Source: Gemmatimonadaceae bacterium (GTDB lineage Bacteria; Gemmatimonadota; Gemmatimonadetes; Gemmatimonadales; Gemmatimonadaceae). From it: 64,000 bases of DNA. Made by a program: the position numbers and the translations under genes. The notes beneath the pieces are model-generated. The model made no database searches, was not told the origin of the DNA, and worked only from the letters and a program-made list of their open reading frames with translations. Positions 36,745 to 46,176 of this stretch are shown here, one piece after another (the first letter of the stretch is position 1; each line of letters opens with the position of its first letter). The DNA lies in NCBI GenBank assembly GCA_020851035.1, contig JADZDM010000025.1:62001-126000 (forward strand), in the 5' to 3' direction.

Positions 36745-37539
36745 GTGCGAGTGAGAAACACCGGAGTGTCACCCGTGTGCCGGCCGCGCACGGCCGTCGC
36801 GCCGCTGCGCTGCCGCCTGGCAGCGGTCCTCGTGGCGCTGCTCGCGACGGCGGGGTGCCGCGACAACACCGGCGTCGACGGCGCCAGGAACGTGTACCAG
36901 GTCTCCCTGCGCGTGACCGGCAGGAGCCTGGTGCTCGGCGACACGCAACGCGTCACGCTCGAGATCCAGGACAGTGCGTTGCGGGAGATTCCGCTCGCCG
37001 AGCTGCGGGGCAGGGTGCGATTCGTCACCAGCGACAGCACCCGTGCCACCGTGTCCGGCGACGGGCTCGTCGCGGCGCGCGCGCTCGGCGCGGTGGAGAT
37101 CGGGGTCATGGTGGACACGCTCGTGCGCACACGCGAGGAGTTCCTGGTCATCATCCCGCCACGGCGGGTGACCGTCATCGCGACGGGTGACGGCGACGCG
37201 GATCTCGCCTGGCAGTCCACCTGCCTCGGCACGGACCGGCATCGCCTGCCGCTCCCGTGCGCCGGCGCGGACCTGCCGCGATGCCGCGTCCGCGCCGGCC
37301 GCACCGTCGAGCCCTGTTCCTGGGACCTGACCAACGACATTCGCCACATCCTCGTGGGTGTCCGGGTGATCCCGGATTCCTCGGTGACCGTGACACAGGT
37401 GCAGCAGGACGGGTCCGTCATCCCGCGCCGGAACTACGACGGGACCGGATCCCTCGAGTGCCTGCAGGGGCAGTGCATCATTCCACAGGCGGCGCTGCTG
37501 CGTCCCGATACGATCCGGCTCGTCGTCAGCCGGCGGTGA
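36745..37539 (+). CDS. Putative lipoprotein with a bacterial Ig-like domain
   Basis: About 264 residues, probably secreted. An Arg-rich start and hydrophobic stretch ending LLATAGC (cysteine about 41) resemble a lipoprotein signal, although Thr at -3 is not ideal. The following region (RSLVLGDTQRVTLEIQD, then VRFVTSDSTRATVSGDGLVA) matches BIG2-type Ig-like repeats. The second half has three further cysteine pairs and no family I recognise. GTG codons at 36745 and 36751 are the possible starts. It sits between crtB and the puf side but is not a photosynthesis gene by sequence. Confidence 0.65.
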   Translation: MRVRNTGVSPVCRPRTAVAPLRCRLAAVLVALLATAGCRDNTGVDGARNVYQVSLRVTGRSLVLGDTQRVTLEIQDSALREIPLAELRGRVRFVTSDSTRATVSGDGLVAARALGAVEIGVMVDTLVRTREEFLVIIPPRRVTVIATGDGDADLAWQSTCLGTDRHRLPLPCAGADLPRCRVRAGRTVEPCSWDLTNDIRHILVGVRVIPDSSVTVTQVQQDGSVIPRRNYDGTGSLECLQGQCIIPQAALLRPDTIRLVVSRR

Positions 37540-37578
37540 CGCGGGCCTGACGACGGATTCGGTGACCGGCGAATTCCG

Positions 37579-37798
37579 GTGACAGTGCACGAATATCTGG
37601 ACGAAATTCAGTGACAGTGCACGAATAGCGAATTCCGGTGACAGTGCACGAATATCTGACGGATTTCGGTGACAGTGCACGGACGAATTTCGGTGACAGT
37701 GCACGAATATCTGTCTCCGGACGAAATTCGGTGACAGTGCACGAATATCTGGACGAAATTCGGTGACAGTGCACGGACGATATTCGGTGACAGTGCAC
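37579..37798. repeat. Eight-copy irregular tandem repeat with GTGACAGTGCAC core
   Basis: The 12-bp core GTGACAGTGCAC occurs without mismatch at 37579, 37611, 37638, 37669, 37693, 37731, 37763 and 37787 (start to start 32, 27, 31, 24, 38, 32, 24). Between cores lie variations of GAATATCTGGACGAAATTCG, some shortened. The core contains the palindrome GTGCAC and the units are partly self-complementary (ATTCG ... CGAAT). Spacing is too irregular and the interspersed sequence too similar for CRISPR. Confidence 0.9.
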
Positions 37799-37929
37799 GA
37801 ATATCTGTACCCGAACGGGAGGGTTGCGATGCGGGAATTCGTCCCGGACTTCCGTGGGATCCCGGCGCGAGTGCGCGGGAGACGCGGTCTCCACCTGGGC
37901 GACCCGGACACCGACGTGCCCGAACGCGC

Positions 37930-37965
37930 CACGCGCCCGGATCGGCGAACCGACCCGGGCGCGTG
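37930..37965 (-). terminator. Strong hairpin downstream of pufC
   Basis: Read on the - strand, an uninterrupted stem of 16 pairs (CACGCGCCCGG with CCGGGCGCGTG, extended by GTCGG/CCGAT with one G-U pair) closes a TTCG tetraloop, 27 bases after the pufC stop. There is no T-run, so it is either a factor-dependent terminator or a 3' stabiliser of the puf message. Confidence 0.6.
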
Positions 37966-37991
37966 ACGAGGGCGATGTCTACAGGAGCGTG

Positions 37992-39164
37992 CTACTTGTT
38001 CGGTGTCGCGGTGGGCACCGGGGCCGCAGCGGGCATCGCAGCGGCGGGTGTGGTTCCCATCCCGACCGGAACGGCTGCCGGAGTCGCCATCGTCGGCGCA
38101 GCCGTCGCGAGCTTGGCACCGACCGGGGTCGGCACGGGCGTCGTGAGCGGTGCGCCGTCGTAGAGCGCCTTCCCGTTCGCATCGAGCGGGCCGAGTGTGT
38201 TGTCCCAGCCAGGGGCACCCCAGAGGGCAGGGTAGTCCTTGACCATCTTCGCGCCGTACAGCGGCTTGTAGATGCCGTTGTGGCACGTGATGCACTGGGC
38301 CTTGGGCGCATCACCATGCTCGCCCAGGCGACTGCGCGGGTACACCGGCTGCAGCGGGTTCAGGTAGTTCATGTTCATGTCGCGGAGCATGGCGGCTCCG
38401 TAGTAGGCGACCACGCGCTTCGGCGTGGACTCCTCCCAGGACGTCCAGGCCCGCGAGTTGTGGCAGTACGTGCAGTTGACGCCGAGTGCGTTCGACTGGC
38501 CGACCATCAGGGCGTACGTGTTGTACGTCTGGCGGATGGCGGTCCGGTTGCCGTTGCTCGGCTCGATCATGTGGCTCTGCACGCGGATGTCATCGCGATC
38601 CAGGTAGTGCCGGAGGATCTGGTTCTCGTTGCTGTAGAACCAGAGCCCGTTCGGGATGGGCTGGCCGCGGTGGCAGGTGTAGCAGGTGACGCCGGTGCCG
38701 GCGACGTGCTGGGTGTAGTCGCTGTTGATGCGGCGCGTCATGCGGAGCATCATGCGGGCGACCAGCTTCGCGTAGATCGGCTGCCCCTTGTTGGAGTCGG
38801 CCGCGAAGTTCGCCGTGTTGTGGCAGTAGGCGCAGTTGCCTGCGTTGCCGGCCACCCACTGGCTCATCGCCGTCATCGTGCGCCCGAACTCCGCGGCGCC
38901 GACATCGGTGAGCACCTGCACGTTCTTGTACTGGCCGGACGCCCCGCCCGGTGGTGCCGGCGGGAGCGGCTTCGGGGCCTGGTTGTACGCGGCCGTCTTC
39001 GCGATGTCGTTCGGGTCGTAGTTCGTCTCCATCGCGACGCCGCGGAAGCCATGCTGCGCGATCTTCTTCGGCCCGGGCTTCCACATGTCGGGATAGCCCT
39101 TGCACCCGCCCAGCAGCACGACCGACAGCAGGGCGCCAAGACGCACGGAGTGACGAGTGATCAT
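37992..39164 (-). CDS. pufC: Reaction-centre tetrahaem cytochrome subunit PufC
   Basis: A 390-residue periplasmic lipoprotein that re-reduces the special pair. The signal LSVVLLGGC places the acylated cysteine at 21. Four haem-binding CxxCH motifs are at 111-115 (CAYCH), 161-165 (CYTCH), 231-235 (CTYCH) and 291-295 (CITCH), with the expected spacing and several Met-containing helices ([28 protein letters not shown]). The C-terminal 50 residues (about 339-390) are a low-complexity Ala/Pro/Thr tail not part of the haem fold. The start overlaps the pufM stop (ATGA). Confidence 0.96.
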   Translation of the reverse strand: MITRHSVRLGALLSVVLLGGCKGYPDMWKPGPKKIAQHGFRGVAMETNYDPNDIAKTAAYNQAPKPLPPAPPGGASGQYKNVQVLTDVGAAEFGRTMTAMSQWVAGNAGNCAYCHNTANFAADSNKGQPIYAKLVARMMLRMTRRINSDYTQHVAGTGVTCYTCHRGQPIPNGLWFYSNENQILRHYLDRDDIRVQSHMIEPSNGNRTAIRQTYNTYALMVGQSNALGVNCTYCHNSRAWTSWEESTPKRVVAYYGAAMLRDMNMNYLNPLQPVYPRSRLGEHGDAPKAQCITCHNGIYKPLYGAKMVKDYPALWGAPGWDNTLGPLDANGKALYDGAPLTTPVPTPVGAKLATAAPTMATPAAVPVGMGTTPAAAMPAAAPVPTATPNK

Positions 39165-40681
39165 GGCGTGGTCCCCGCTGGCAGCACGACCTTGCCCTCC
39201 GACGAGATCTCGACACGGCGGTTCAGGCGGCGTCCTTCCGGCGTGGCGTTCGTTGCCGTGGGACGGGTCTGCCCGAATCCGCGCGCCTTGATGCGGTCGG
39301 CGGCGATCGCGTACTTGGTGGTGAGCATGTCGCGCACGCGCTCGGCGCGACCCTGGGACAGCGTCAGGTTGGCGGTCGGGTCACCGACGTTGTCGGTGTG
39401 GCCCTGCACCTCGACCTTCAGCGTCGGGTGCTGCGTGAGCAGCGCGGCGAGGTTGGCGAGCTCGGCGTCCGACTCCCCGCGCAGGCCATCCTTGCCGGTG
39501 TCGAAGTACACTGCGCTCATGATGAACAGGCCATCCAGGTTGAGCGAGTCACGCATGTCGGCCGTGGAGAGCACCGGCTTGTTGTACGCCTCGACATCGA
39601 CCGCGCCGGTGAGCTGTGCCCCCTGCGGGACGGGCAGCTTCTGCGGCACCAGGCGTCCGGTCGCATCCCGCATCATGCCCGGGAAGGTGTCCGGTGCGAC
39701 GCCCATGTACTGGCCGCGCAGGTACGGCGCCTGTTCCGCCTTCACCGCGTACTGCACCGGGTAGCTCGGGGCGACGCCATGCTTCTGTGCCCAGAGGAAC
39801 CAGTTGTCGACCGCGGTCCCCGTGAGGAGGATGCCGAGGCCACCGGTGAGGGTGGTGAGGGTGGCGAACCAGTAGGCCCAGCGGTGGATGGACTCCGTGG
39901 TGGCGTTGAAGCCCATCGTCCAGCGCCAGAACAGGCCCATGCGCTCACCGGCCGTGCCGCGGTCGGTGACCTGCTCGATCTCGCGTTCCGCCCCGTACCG
40001 GCTGCAGGCGAGCACCGTGGCCGCATGCATGGCGAAGAGCACCGCCGACCCGTAGAGGAAGGCGATCGACAGCATGTGGAACGGGTTGTAGAACAGGTTG
40101 CCGTAGCGGATGGAGAAGGCGGCCGTCCAGTCCAGGTGCGGGAAGATCCCGAAGGGGACCGCCTCGGACCAGCTGCCGACCATCAGGGGCCGGATGAAGC
40201 CGAGCACGAGGTACAAGAAGATCGCCGAGGCGAACGACCAGACGATGTGCGACCCCATGCCGAGGGCCCGCGTGCGCTGGTAGATGCGCACCCACCAGCA
40301 GAGGATGGCCAGGGTGAGGAAGAAGCCGGCCATCAGCCACCAGCCGCCTTCGGCGAGGGGCGGGATGTGCAGGCCGTACTTCGGCGCCGGCGGCTCGAGG
40401 GAGAGCCACGGGAGCTGGCGGATGAACTGGATGACGCTCCAGTTGACGGAGGCCATCATGTTGAGGCCGATGATCTCGATGGCGATGAAGCCGAAGATCA
40501 GCGAGAAGACGCCGAGGGTGCCGAGGTAGATCGGCCCGATCTGCGCATCGCCGAACTTGCCGGCCCAGTAGCTGAGGATCGGCTTGCCGTCGCGGCCCCA
40601 GGTGCCGCCACGAAGCGGGACACCGGGATCGACGGGGGCGTGCACCTGCACGCGGGTCCAGAGGTTCTGGTATTCAATCAT
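39161..40681 (-). CDS. pufM: Reaction-centre M subunit PufM fused to an OmpA-type domain
   Basis: Residues 1 to about 325 form a complete PufM with five membrane helices; pigment and iron ligands are seen in [14 protein letters not shown] (H202), [11 protein letters not shown] (H219), E234 and STHRW-like ESIHRWAYW (H266). Normal PufM ends near this point. Here the chain continues for 180 residues: a linker with [20 protein letters not shown], then an OmpA C-terminal domain (about 385-495) including [40 protein letters not shown] and [10 protein letters not shown]. The Asp (430) and Arg (445) that bind diaminopimelate in OmpA are both present, 15 residues apart as in OmpA. The C-terminus of PufM is periplasmic, so the domain could hold the reaction centre to peptidoglycan. 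The fusion is in one uninterrupted frame. Confidence 0.95.
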   Translation of the reverse strand: MIEYQNLWTRVQVHAPVDPGVPLRGGTWGRDGKPILSYWAGKFGDAQIGPIYLGTLGVFSLIFGFIAIEIIGLNMMASVNWSVIQFIRQLPWLSLEPPAPKYGLHIPPLAEGGWWLMAGFFLTLAILCWWVRIYQRTRALGMGSHIVWSFASAIFLYLVLGFIRPLMVGSWSEAVPFGIFPHLDWTAAFSIRYGNLFYNPFHMLSIAFLYGSAVLFAMHAATVLACSRYGAEREIEQVTDRGTAGERMGLFWRWTMGFNATTESIHRWAYWFATLTTLTGGLGILLTGTAVDNWFLWAQKHGVAPSYPVQYAVKAEQAPYLRGQYMGVAPDTFPGMMRDATGRLVPQKLPVPQGAQLTGAVDVEAYNKPVLSTADMRDSLNLDGLFIMSAVYFDTGKDGLRGESDAELANLAALLTQHPTLKVEVQGHTDNVGDPTANLTLSQGRAERVRDMLTTKYAIAADRIKARGFGQTRPTATNATPEGRRLNRRVEISSEGKVVLPAGTTP

Positions 40682-40687
40682 GGTGCA

Positions 40688-41518
40688 TCACCTCGGGGCC
40701 CAGATGGGCAGGTACAGCCACCAGTTCCACCAGTCCTGCCAGCCCCGGGTCCAGAACGGGCCGCTGATGACGATGCAGACGGCGCTCCAGAACGCGGCGC
40801 TGAGCGCCAGGAAGAGGCCGAGCCGGTGGATGCCGATGGCGCCGATGGAGTAGCCCACGGCGTCGCGGAAGAACGAGTTCTCGTGCTCGCTCGTCTTCAC
40901 CGACTCCCCCTTCGGCGGGCTGGTCACTGACAGGATCAGCGAGCCGTGCATCGCGAGGGCGAGGTTGTTGGTGAAGAAGAACGTGATCGCGATCATGTGC
41001 GCCGGGTTGTAATGGAAGTGCTGGAACTGGTACCCGACGTTCGACACCCAGTCGAGGTGACTGAGGATGCCGTACGGGAAGCCATGGCCCCATGCACCCA
41101 GCAAGACCGGGCGGATGATGACGAGCGTGATGTACGCGAACACCGCGACGGAGTACGCCACGGGGACATGGTAGCCCATGCCCAGCTTGCGGCTGATCTC
41201 CGCCTGTCGCAGCACCCAGGCCACGAACGAGACGGTGGCGCACATCGTGATGATCTGCCAGAGTCCCCCGTCGCGCAGGGGAGCGAGGCGCAGCCCGTAA
41301 CTCAGGTCGGGCGGCGCGATGTTGATCTGCCAGAGGTTCCAGGTGGGGCCGATCGCCGCGCCATAGACGCAGAGGGCGGTCCCGAGCACTGCTGCAAAGG
41401 CCGAGATCACGCCGAAGAACCCGACGTAGAACGGCCCGATCCAGAAATCGAACAAGTCACCGCCGAGGAGGGTGCCGCCTCGCACGCGGTACTTGTACTC
41501 GAAGGACATCATCGCCAT
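40688..41518 (-). CDS. pufL: Reaction-centre L subunit PufL
   Basis: The 276-residue L subunit with five membrane helices that binds the special pair, accessory bacteriochlorophyll, bacteriopheophytin and QB with Puf[20 protein letters not shown] is the family opening; [20 protein letters not shown] supplies a special-pair histidine and AMHGS and GIHRLG the iron ligands. The ATG at 41518 is preceded by AAGGAG. Length is normal. The gene is 6 bases from pufM and 115 bases from pufA, with a strong hairpin between. Confidence 0.96.
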   Translation of the reverse strand: MAMMSFEYKYRVRGGTLLGGDLFDFWIGPFYVGFFGVISAFAAVLGTALCVYGAAIGPTWNLWQINIAPPDLSYGLRLAPLRDGGLWQIITMCATVSFVAWVLRQAEISRKLGMGYHVPVAYSVAVFAYITLVIIRPVLLGAWGHGFPYGILSHLDWVSNVGYQFQHFHYNPAHMIAITFFFTNNLALAMHGSLILSVTSPPKGESVKTSEHENSFFRDAVGYSIGAIGIHRLGLFLALSAAFWSAVCIVISGPFWTRGWQDWWNWWLYLPIWAPR

Positions 41519-41572
41519 CGGTTGTCGCTCCTTGCAGGCAAGGTCGTGACGCCGGCGTGGAGGGCTAGGGCG

Positions 41573-41612
41573 CCGGATGGCTCACGTGGTCTGGGCACAT
41601 GAAGCCATCCGG
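41573..41612 (-). other. pufA-pufL intercistronic stem-loop
   Basis: On the - strand CCGGATGGCT pairs perfectly with AGCCATCCGG (10 bp), continued after a single bulged T by CATGTG/CACGTG (one G-U). In purple bacteria a hairpin in this position protects the pufBA message and raises LH1 over reaction-centre subunits; the same role is inferred here. Confidence 0.75.
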
Positions 41613-41633
41613 GCCGCAGCCCGCGCGCCGTCG

Positions 41634-41828
41634 TTACCGACTTGCCGGCATCGGGGTGAGCGCGTCTGCCGTGGACACCTTGGCTGCGTTCCCATCAGGA
41701 TCGAGCCAGTTGTACCGCGTGGTGCTGAGCAGAATGAAGTGAATGACCAGCGCCAGCGCGAACATGAACGCGAAGATGCCGACCATCAGGCGCCGGGGAT
41801 CGAAGCCCTGCCACATTTTGTAAAGCAT
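41634..41828 (-). CDS. pufA: LH1 antenna alpha polypeptide PufA
   Basis: Sixty-four residues with one membrane helix. [20 protein letters not shown] is the typical alpha opening, and H30 in [12 protein letters not shown] is the bacteriochlorophyll ligand; RYNWLDPDG follows on the periplasmic side. GGAG precedes the ATG. The C-terminal 20 residues extend past the usual end. It lies 10 bases after pufB. Confidence 0.95.
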   Translation of the reverse strand: MLYKMWQGFDPRRLMVGIFAFMFALALVIHFILLSTTRYNWLDPDGNAAKVSTADALTPMPASR

Positions 41829-41838
41829 GGGTTTCTCC

Positions 41839-42039
41839 TCAGCTCAGGAAGCGAGTGGCGGAATGCGCGACGTCGATCAGCTGCGCCGACGCATAACCGA
41901 GCGGCTTGCCGAACCACGGACGCCACTGCCAGCACAGGTAGTGGAAAATCGCAGCGAAGAAGAAGAAGCCCACAAACGTCAGCATCGCCAACGAGTGAAC
42001 TCCACGTGCTTCTTCATCTGTCATCGGGGGCTTATCCAT
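41839..42039 (-). CDS. pufB: LH1 antenna beta polypeptide PufB
   Basis: Sixty-six residues with one membrane helix. [20 protein letters not shown] is the typical beta N-terminus; H33 in [15 protein letters not shown] is the bacteriochlorophyll ligand. The ATG at 42039 was chosen from the family opening ([12 protein letters not shown]); the frame is open upstream but has no antenna features. A C-terminal extension of about 20 residues follows the RPWF motif. It is the first puf gene; the 149-bp gap to the divergent bchO must hold the puf promoter. I see no TGT-N12-ACA operator there. Confidence 0.94.
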   Translation of the reverse strand: MDKPPMTDEEARGVHSLAMLTFVGFFFFAAIFHYLCWQWRPWFGKPLGYASAQLIDVAHSATRFLS

Positions 42040-42188
42040 TCCAACCTCGGGAAATGGCTTGCTGCACGCTCCTGGCGCAGCGCAGGGCGCGACATTGAAT
42101 CCCGTCGCGCAGGGACGAACGATCCGCCGGCGTGCGCCGGCCCAGACCCGAATCGTTCGTGTTGACCAGACACACCTGGAGGGCATGC

Positions 42189-43076
42189 GTGCCTGATACC
42201 GAAGACCAGCGGCCGGTCATCCCGGCGGACTGGCCGAATGCAGACTGCTCGATGTTCATCCACGCCGCCGGCCTGCGCTGGCATGTGCAGCGGGCCGGCC
42301 GCGGGCCGGTCGCGCTGCTCGTGCACGGCACCGCCGGCGCCTCACACACCTGGCGCGACGTCCTCCCGCGGCTCACGCCACGGGCCGACGTGCTCGCCGT
42401 CGACCTCCCGGGCCACGGCTTCACCACCGGCGCGACCCCGGACCAGCTCTCGCTCCACGGCATGACAGCCGCCCTCGCTGACCTGCTGCGCACCCTGGGG
42501 GTCGCGCCGGTCATCGCTGCCGGACACTCCGCAGGCGCGGCAGTGCTGCTGCAGCTTGCGTCGTCCCGCGAGGTGGCACCACGTTCGATCATTGGTGTCA
42601 ACAGTGCACTCGTTTCACTCAACCCACTAGGGCAGCTCTTCCTGCCGTTCTCCCGCGCGCTCGCCGACCTGGCGCCGCTCCGCAGCGTCGTCGGGGCGGT
42701 CATGGAGTCCGGCACCATCGCCCGCGCCCTGCTGCGCTCCACCGGCTCGACGCTCGACCCGGCGCAGGAGGCGCGGTACGTCGCACTGCTCACCAGCGGC
42801 GAGCGTGTCACTGCCGCGCTCCGCATGATGGCGCGCTGGGACCTGCCCGCCCTGGTCGCCACATTCCCCTCAATAGTCCAGCCCGTCACGCTCATCCACT
42901 CGCGCAACGAACCCTGGGTGCCGTGGGACGACCTCATGGCGTCCACCCGCACGCTCCCGGACCGCACCGTGGTCGACGTCACCCCGGCCGGACACCTCAT
43001 CCCCGACGAGCAGCCGGCACGCGTCGCCGCCGTCATCACGGCCGCGCTCGACGCCCTCGCTGCCCGACCGGGATGA
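42189..43076 (+). CDS. bchO: Magnesium-chelatase accessory alpha/beta hydrolase BchO
   Basis: A 295-residue alpha/beta hydrolase. ADWPNADCSMFIHAAGLRWH matches the BchO opening; the nucleophile elbow is AAGHSAGAAVLLQL, the oxyanion region VHGTAGASHTWRD and the catalytic histidine lies in TPAGHLIPD. In purple bacteria bchO is linked to bchID; the true reaction is not settled. GTG 42189 was chosen as nearest the family N-terminus. It faces away from the puf operon and converges with bchZ (3 bases between the stops). Confidence 0.85.
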   Translation: MPDTEDQRPVIPADWPNADCSMFIHAAGLRWHVQRAGRGPVALLVHGTAGASHTWRDVLPRLTPRADVLAVDLPGHGFTTGATPDQLSLHGMTAALADLLRTLGVAPVIAAGHSAGAAVLLQLASSREVAPRSIIGVNSALVSLNPLGQLFLPFSRALADLAPLRSVVGAVMESGTIARALLRSTGSTLDPAQEARYVALLTSGERVTAALRMMARWDLPALVATFPSIVQPVTLIHSRNEPWVPWDDLMASTRTLPDRTVVDVTPAGHLIPDEQPARVAAVITAALDALAARPG

Positions 43077-43079
43077 CGC

Positions 43080-44537
43080 TCAGGCATACGCCCCGCCACG
43101 CATCGCGCGACGCGATGCCAGCACATGGTCGCGCGTGACCGTGCTGTCCTTCAGCTCGCGCGCGTCCCGCTCGGCCAGGTCGCGGATCCGCTTCGCCGCC
43201 GAGATCCGGATCAGCACCGGCTGCTCCTCGAGCAGCTCGTCCAGCGCCGCCTTCGCCTCGTCGGTCCACGGCAGCTCCTGGTGCAGCCGCGACGGCGTCG
43301 CCTCCACCTTGTCCATGTCGGTGGACAGCGGGATGATGTTGAACAGCGCGTCGAACAGCGCGTTGCAGACTTCCTGGATCAGGTACGTGGCACCCGAGTA
43401 GCCCATGAACGGCGTGCCGGTGTGCCGGCGGATGATCGCCCCGGGGAACGACGCGGGGATGTACATCGCCCGCGTCCCCGCCTCGGCCATGTACATCCGC
43501 TCGTTGTAGCTGCCGAACATGATCAGCGGCGGCGTGGTGCGGATCGCCTCGCGCACCGCGGCGTTGTCAGGCTTCACGCCCGCCCGCCGCGCGAACGCGA
43601 AGGTGCAGGGCAGCCCCATCTCGGTCTCGAGGAAGTGCCGCACGCCACGCGAGTACGTCTCGTTCGCCACGATCGCGAAGCTGGCCGTGCCGAAGAAGTC
43701 CTGCGTCACGCTCCGCCACAGGTCCCACAGCGGCTTGATCGTGGTGTGCTTCTCCTTCGTGATGAACGGCTCGGGATCGAGGCCCAGCAGCTCGCCCAGC
43801 GTGCGGAGGAACTTGGTGGTGGAGTGCAGCCCGATCGGCGCCTGCAGGTACGGGCGATCCAGTGACTCGCACAGCATGCGCCCGAACTCGCGGTACATGC
43901 AGATGTTCACGTCACCGTCCACCAGCCGCGGCACGTCGGCCAGGTGGCTGCCGAGCGGGAACACCATGTTGATCTCGGCCCCGATCCCCTCCACCAGGCG
44001 GCGGATCTCGGCGAGGTCGCTCCAGGTGTTGAAGTAACCGTACATCGGGCCGATCAGGTTCACGCGCGGCTTCGCCCCCTCGGCGCGCTCGGTGCGCTTC
44101 GGCATCACGCCCTTCTTCAGCCCGTACTCGGTCCAGAGCCAGTACAACGCGCGGTCGGCGGCCTGCCACTGGTCCTCGTCGATGGTGCGCGGCAGGAAGC
44201 GCACGATGTTCGTGCCCTCGGGTGTCACGCCGCCGCCGATCATCTCCGCGATGCTGCCCGTCACGACCACGGCCGGCAGTTCCGGATCGAGCGTGGTGTG
44301 CGCGCGACGCATCGCGCCCTCGGTGCCGTGCTGTCCGAGCTCCTCTTCCGACAGGCCGGTGACGACCACCGGCAGCTCGTGCGGCGGAAGCGCGTCGGTG
44401 TAGTGCAGCACCGACGTGACCGGCAGGTTCTCGCAGCCCACCGGACCGTCGATGACGACCTGCAGCCCCTTGATGGCGGTGAAGGCGTACACGGCCCCCC
44501 AGTAGCCGCCGGCGCGATCATGGTCGAGGACCAGCAT
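43080..44537 (-). CDS. bchZ: Chlorophyllide reductase subunit BchZ
   Basis: The 485-residue Z subunit of the nitrogenase-like enzyme reducing ring B of chlorophyllide a. [20 protein letters not shown] opens the protein; [21 protein letters not shown] carries a cluster cysteine, and [20 protein letters not shown] and the [10 protein letters not shown] region near the end are typical. The ATG at 44537 overlaps the bchY stop. It is the last gene of the crtF-bchCXYZ row. Confidence 0.95.
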   Translation of the reverse strand: MLVLDHDRAGGYWGAVYAFTAIKGLQVVIDGPVGCENLPVTSVLHYTDALPPHELPVVVTGLSEEELGQHGTEGAMRRAHTTLDPELPAVVVTGSIAEMIGGGVTPEGTNIVRFLPRTIDEDQWQAADRALYWLWTEYGLKKGVMPKRTERAEGAKPRVNLIGPMYGYFNTWSDLAEIRRLVEGIGAEINMVFPLGSHLADVPRLVDGDVNICMYREFGRMLCESLDRPYLQAPIGLHSTTKFLRTLGELLGLDPEPFITKEKHTTIKPLWDLWRSVTQDFFGTASFAIVANETYSRGVRHFLETEMGLPCTFAFARRAGVKPDNAAVREAIRTTPPLIMFGSYNERMYMAEAGTRAMYIPASFPGAIIRRHTGTPFMGYSGATYLIQEVCNALFDALFNIIPLSTDMDKVEATPSRLHQELPWTDEAKAALDELLEEQPVLIRISAAKRIRDLAERDARELKDSTVTRDHVLASRRAMRGGAYA

Positions 44538-46168
44538 CAGACCATCTCCTCCGCCTTGCGCTGCTTCGCCAGCTTGGCGAGGTGGCGACGGTAGTGCTCG
44601 CGGAACTCGGGCCGGTCCACCGGCACCTCCTCCCACACGCCGGCGGTGTGCCCCTCGCCCACGCCCTCGAAGAACGCCTTCATCTCGTCGAAGCGCGCGC
44701 GGTTGCCGAGCGCCGCATTGATCACCGTGGCCAGCGAGCCGGCACCGGCCGGCCCCATCAGCGGGCGCGCCGAGATCAGGTTCGTGAAGTACAGCGACGG
44801 GATGCCGAGTTCCTTGGCCGCCTGCACGACCGGCGTGGTGCCGATGGCGAGGTCGGGCTGGAATTCGCGCATCGCGGCCAGGTCCTGCTCCAGCGACGCG
44901 CGGTACTGCACGTGCACCCCGCGCGCCTGCAGCCAGTCGCGATCGGCCTCGCTGTACGGTGTGCGCGGGCAGGCGGTGCCCACGTAGCGCAGGTCGGCGC
45001 CGCTCTCCACCAGCAGCCGCGCCACCAGCAGTTCGCTTCCCTCGTAGCCGCTCATCGTGATCCGGCCCGTGATGGGCCTCGCGGCCAGCGCACCCTTGAT
45101 CGCCGGCAGCACGGCGTTCTGTGCCGCGCCGATCACGTCCGCGCTGACGCCCGCCGCCTCGCCGATGTGCCGCAGCCAGTCGGCGGTGCCGTCATGGCCC
45201 ACCGGTGCCGAGCCCACGATCGGGCGGCCGGCGTACTCGAACTCGCGGAACGAGGCCGTATAGAACGGGTGGATGGCCGCCACCACGGCACAATCGAGCG
45301 CCGCGTACAGCTCGCGCCACTCGCGGGTCGGCACCACCGGTCCGGCGGCCAGGCCCAGCGGCGCGAGCATCATCCCGATGCCGACCGGGTCGGCGGGGAA
45401 CATCTCGCCCACCAGCGTCACCGTCGGCTTCTCACTACGCCCGCCGCGTGGCGCGGCCACCGGCCCCTGCTCGGCCTCGGTGCGCGCATACCGCAGCATC
45501 GCACCGCTCAGCACGTCCTTCGCCTCGGCATGCGTTGGCACGCCGAAGCCCGGCACGTCGATGCCGATGATGCGCACGCCGTTGATCTCCTTCGGCAGGA
45601 GCTGCAGCGGCACGCCCGACGCCGTCGGCACGCAGAGGTTCGTGATCACCACCGCGTCGTACAGCGCCGGATCGGCGAGCTTGAACACCGCGTCGCGGAT
45701 GTCCTCGAAGAGCTGGCCGGTCACCAGCGTCTCGGAGTTGAACGGCACGTACCCGACCGTGCGCCGCGCCCCGTAGAAGTGGCTCGTGAACGTCAGGCCG
45801 TAGACGCAGCAGGCCGACCCGCTGAGGATCGTGGCGGTGCGGCGCATGCGCAGGCCAACGCGCAGTGAGCCGAATGCCGGGCACATCGACTGCGGCTGGT
45901 CGTGCGGCCCCTTCGGGTAGTCGGCGGCATACTGGTCGAGGATGCCGCCCTTGCCGCTCGCCATGGCGGCGGCCTTCATCTGCTCGGCGCCGGAGTGGCA
46001 GCCCACCCCGTCGGTCGGCGGGGCGGTGAGCACCGGCAGCGCGGAGCGCGTCGAGCCGGCGCCGAGGTCCAGGCCGGCCGCCAGCTGCGCGTCGTTCGTC
46101 ATCGGTGACGCGCCCGCGGCATCGTACGAGACCTCGCGGTTCGGCGTCGTGATCATCTCGTCAGGCAT
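44537..46168 (-). CDS. bchY: Chlorophyllide reductase subunit BchY
   Basis: The 543-residue Y subunit, partner of BchZ; together they hold the substrate site and a shared [4Fe-4S] cluster. [39 protein letters not shown] and [16 protein letters not shown] contain the conserved cysteines. The ATG at 46168 ([16 protein letters not shown]) is 8 bases after bchX; a second ATG at 46156 is possible. About 60 residues precede the conserved core. Confidence 0.94.
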   Translation of the reverse strand: MPDEMITTPNREVSYDAAGASPMTNDAQLAAGLDLGAGSTRSALPVLTAPPTDGVGCHSGAEQMKAAAMASGKGGILDQYAADYPKGPHDQPQSMCPAFGSLRVGLRMRRTATILSGSACCVYGLTFTSHFYGARRTVGYVPFNSETLVTGQLFEDIRDAVFKLADPALYDAVVITNLCVPTASGVPLQLLPKEINGVRIIGIDVPGFGVPTHAEAKDVLSGAMLRYARTEAEQGPVAAPRGGRSEKPTVTLVGEMFPADPVGIGMMLAPLGLAAGPVVPTREWRELYAALDCAVVAAIHPFYTASFREFEYAGRPIVGSAPVGHDGTADWLRHIGEAAGVSADVIGAAQNAVLPAIKGALAARPITGRITMSGYEGSELLVARLLVESGADLRYVGTACPRTPYSEADRDWLQARGVHVQYRASLEQDLAAMREFQPDLAIGTTPVVQAAKELGIPSLYFTNLISARPLMGPAGAGSLATVINAALGNRARFDEMKAFFEGVGEGHTAGVWEEVPVDRPEFREHYRRHLAKLAKQRKAEEMV

Positions 46169-46176
46169 CGTGCGGC

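Larger units (their letters stand above)
37540..37991. other. Gene-free region between the lipoprotein and pufC
   Basis: The 450 bp between two converging genes hold an eight-copy repeat array (37579-37798) and a strong hairpin (37930-37965). Short open frames across the repeats encode repeating VTVHEY or HCHR-type peptides and are not credible proteins. Confidence 0.7.

Noticed and set aside
37579-37798. CRISPR array
   Set aside because: Repeat cores are only 12 bp, periods vary from 24 to 38, and the sequence between cores is itself repetitive, so there are no unique spacers; no cas genes nearby.
37763-37966. Small protein reading through the repeat array
   Set aside because: Encodes VTVHEY-type repeats only because of the DNA repeat; no ribosome-binding site and no conserved tail.
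42040-42188. PpsR operator before pufB
   Set aside because: TGTTGACCAGACACA gives only TGT-N9-ACA; spacing is wrong, so the puf promoter seems not to be a direct PpsR target by this motif.
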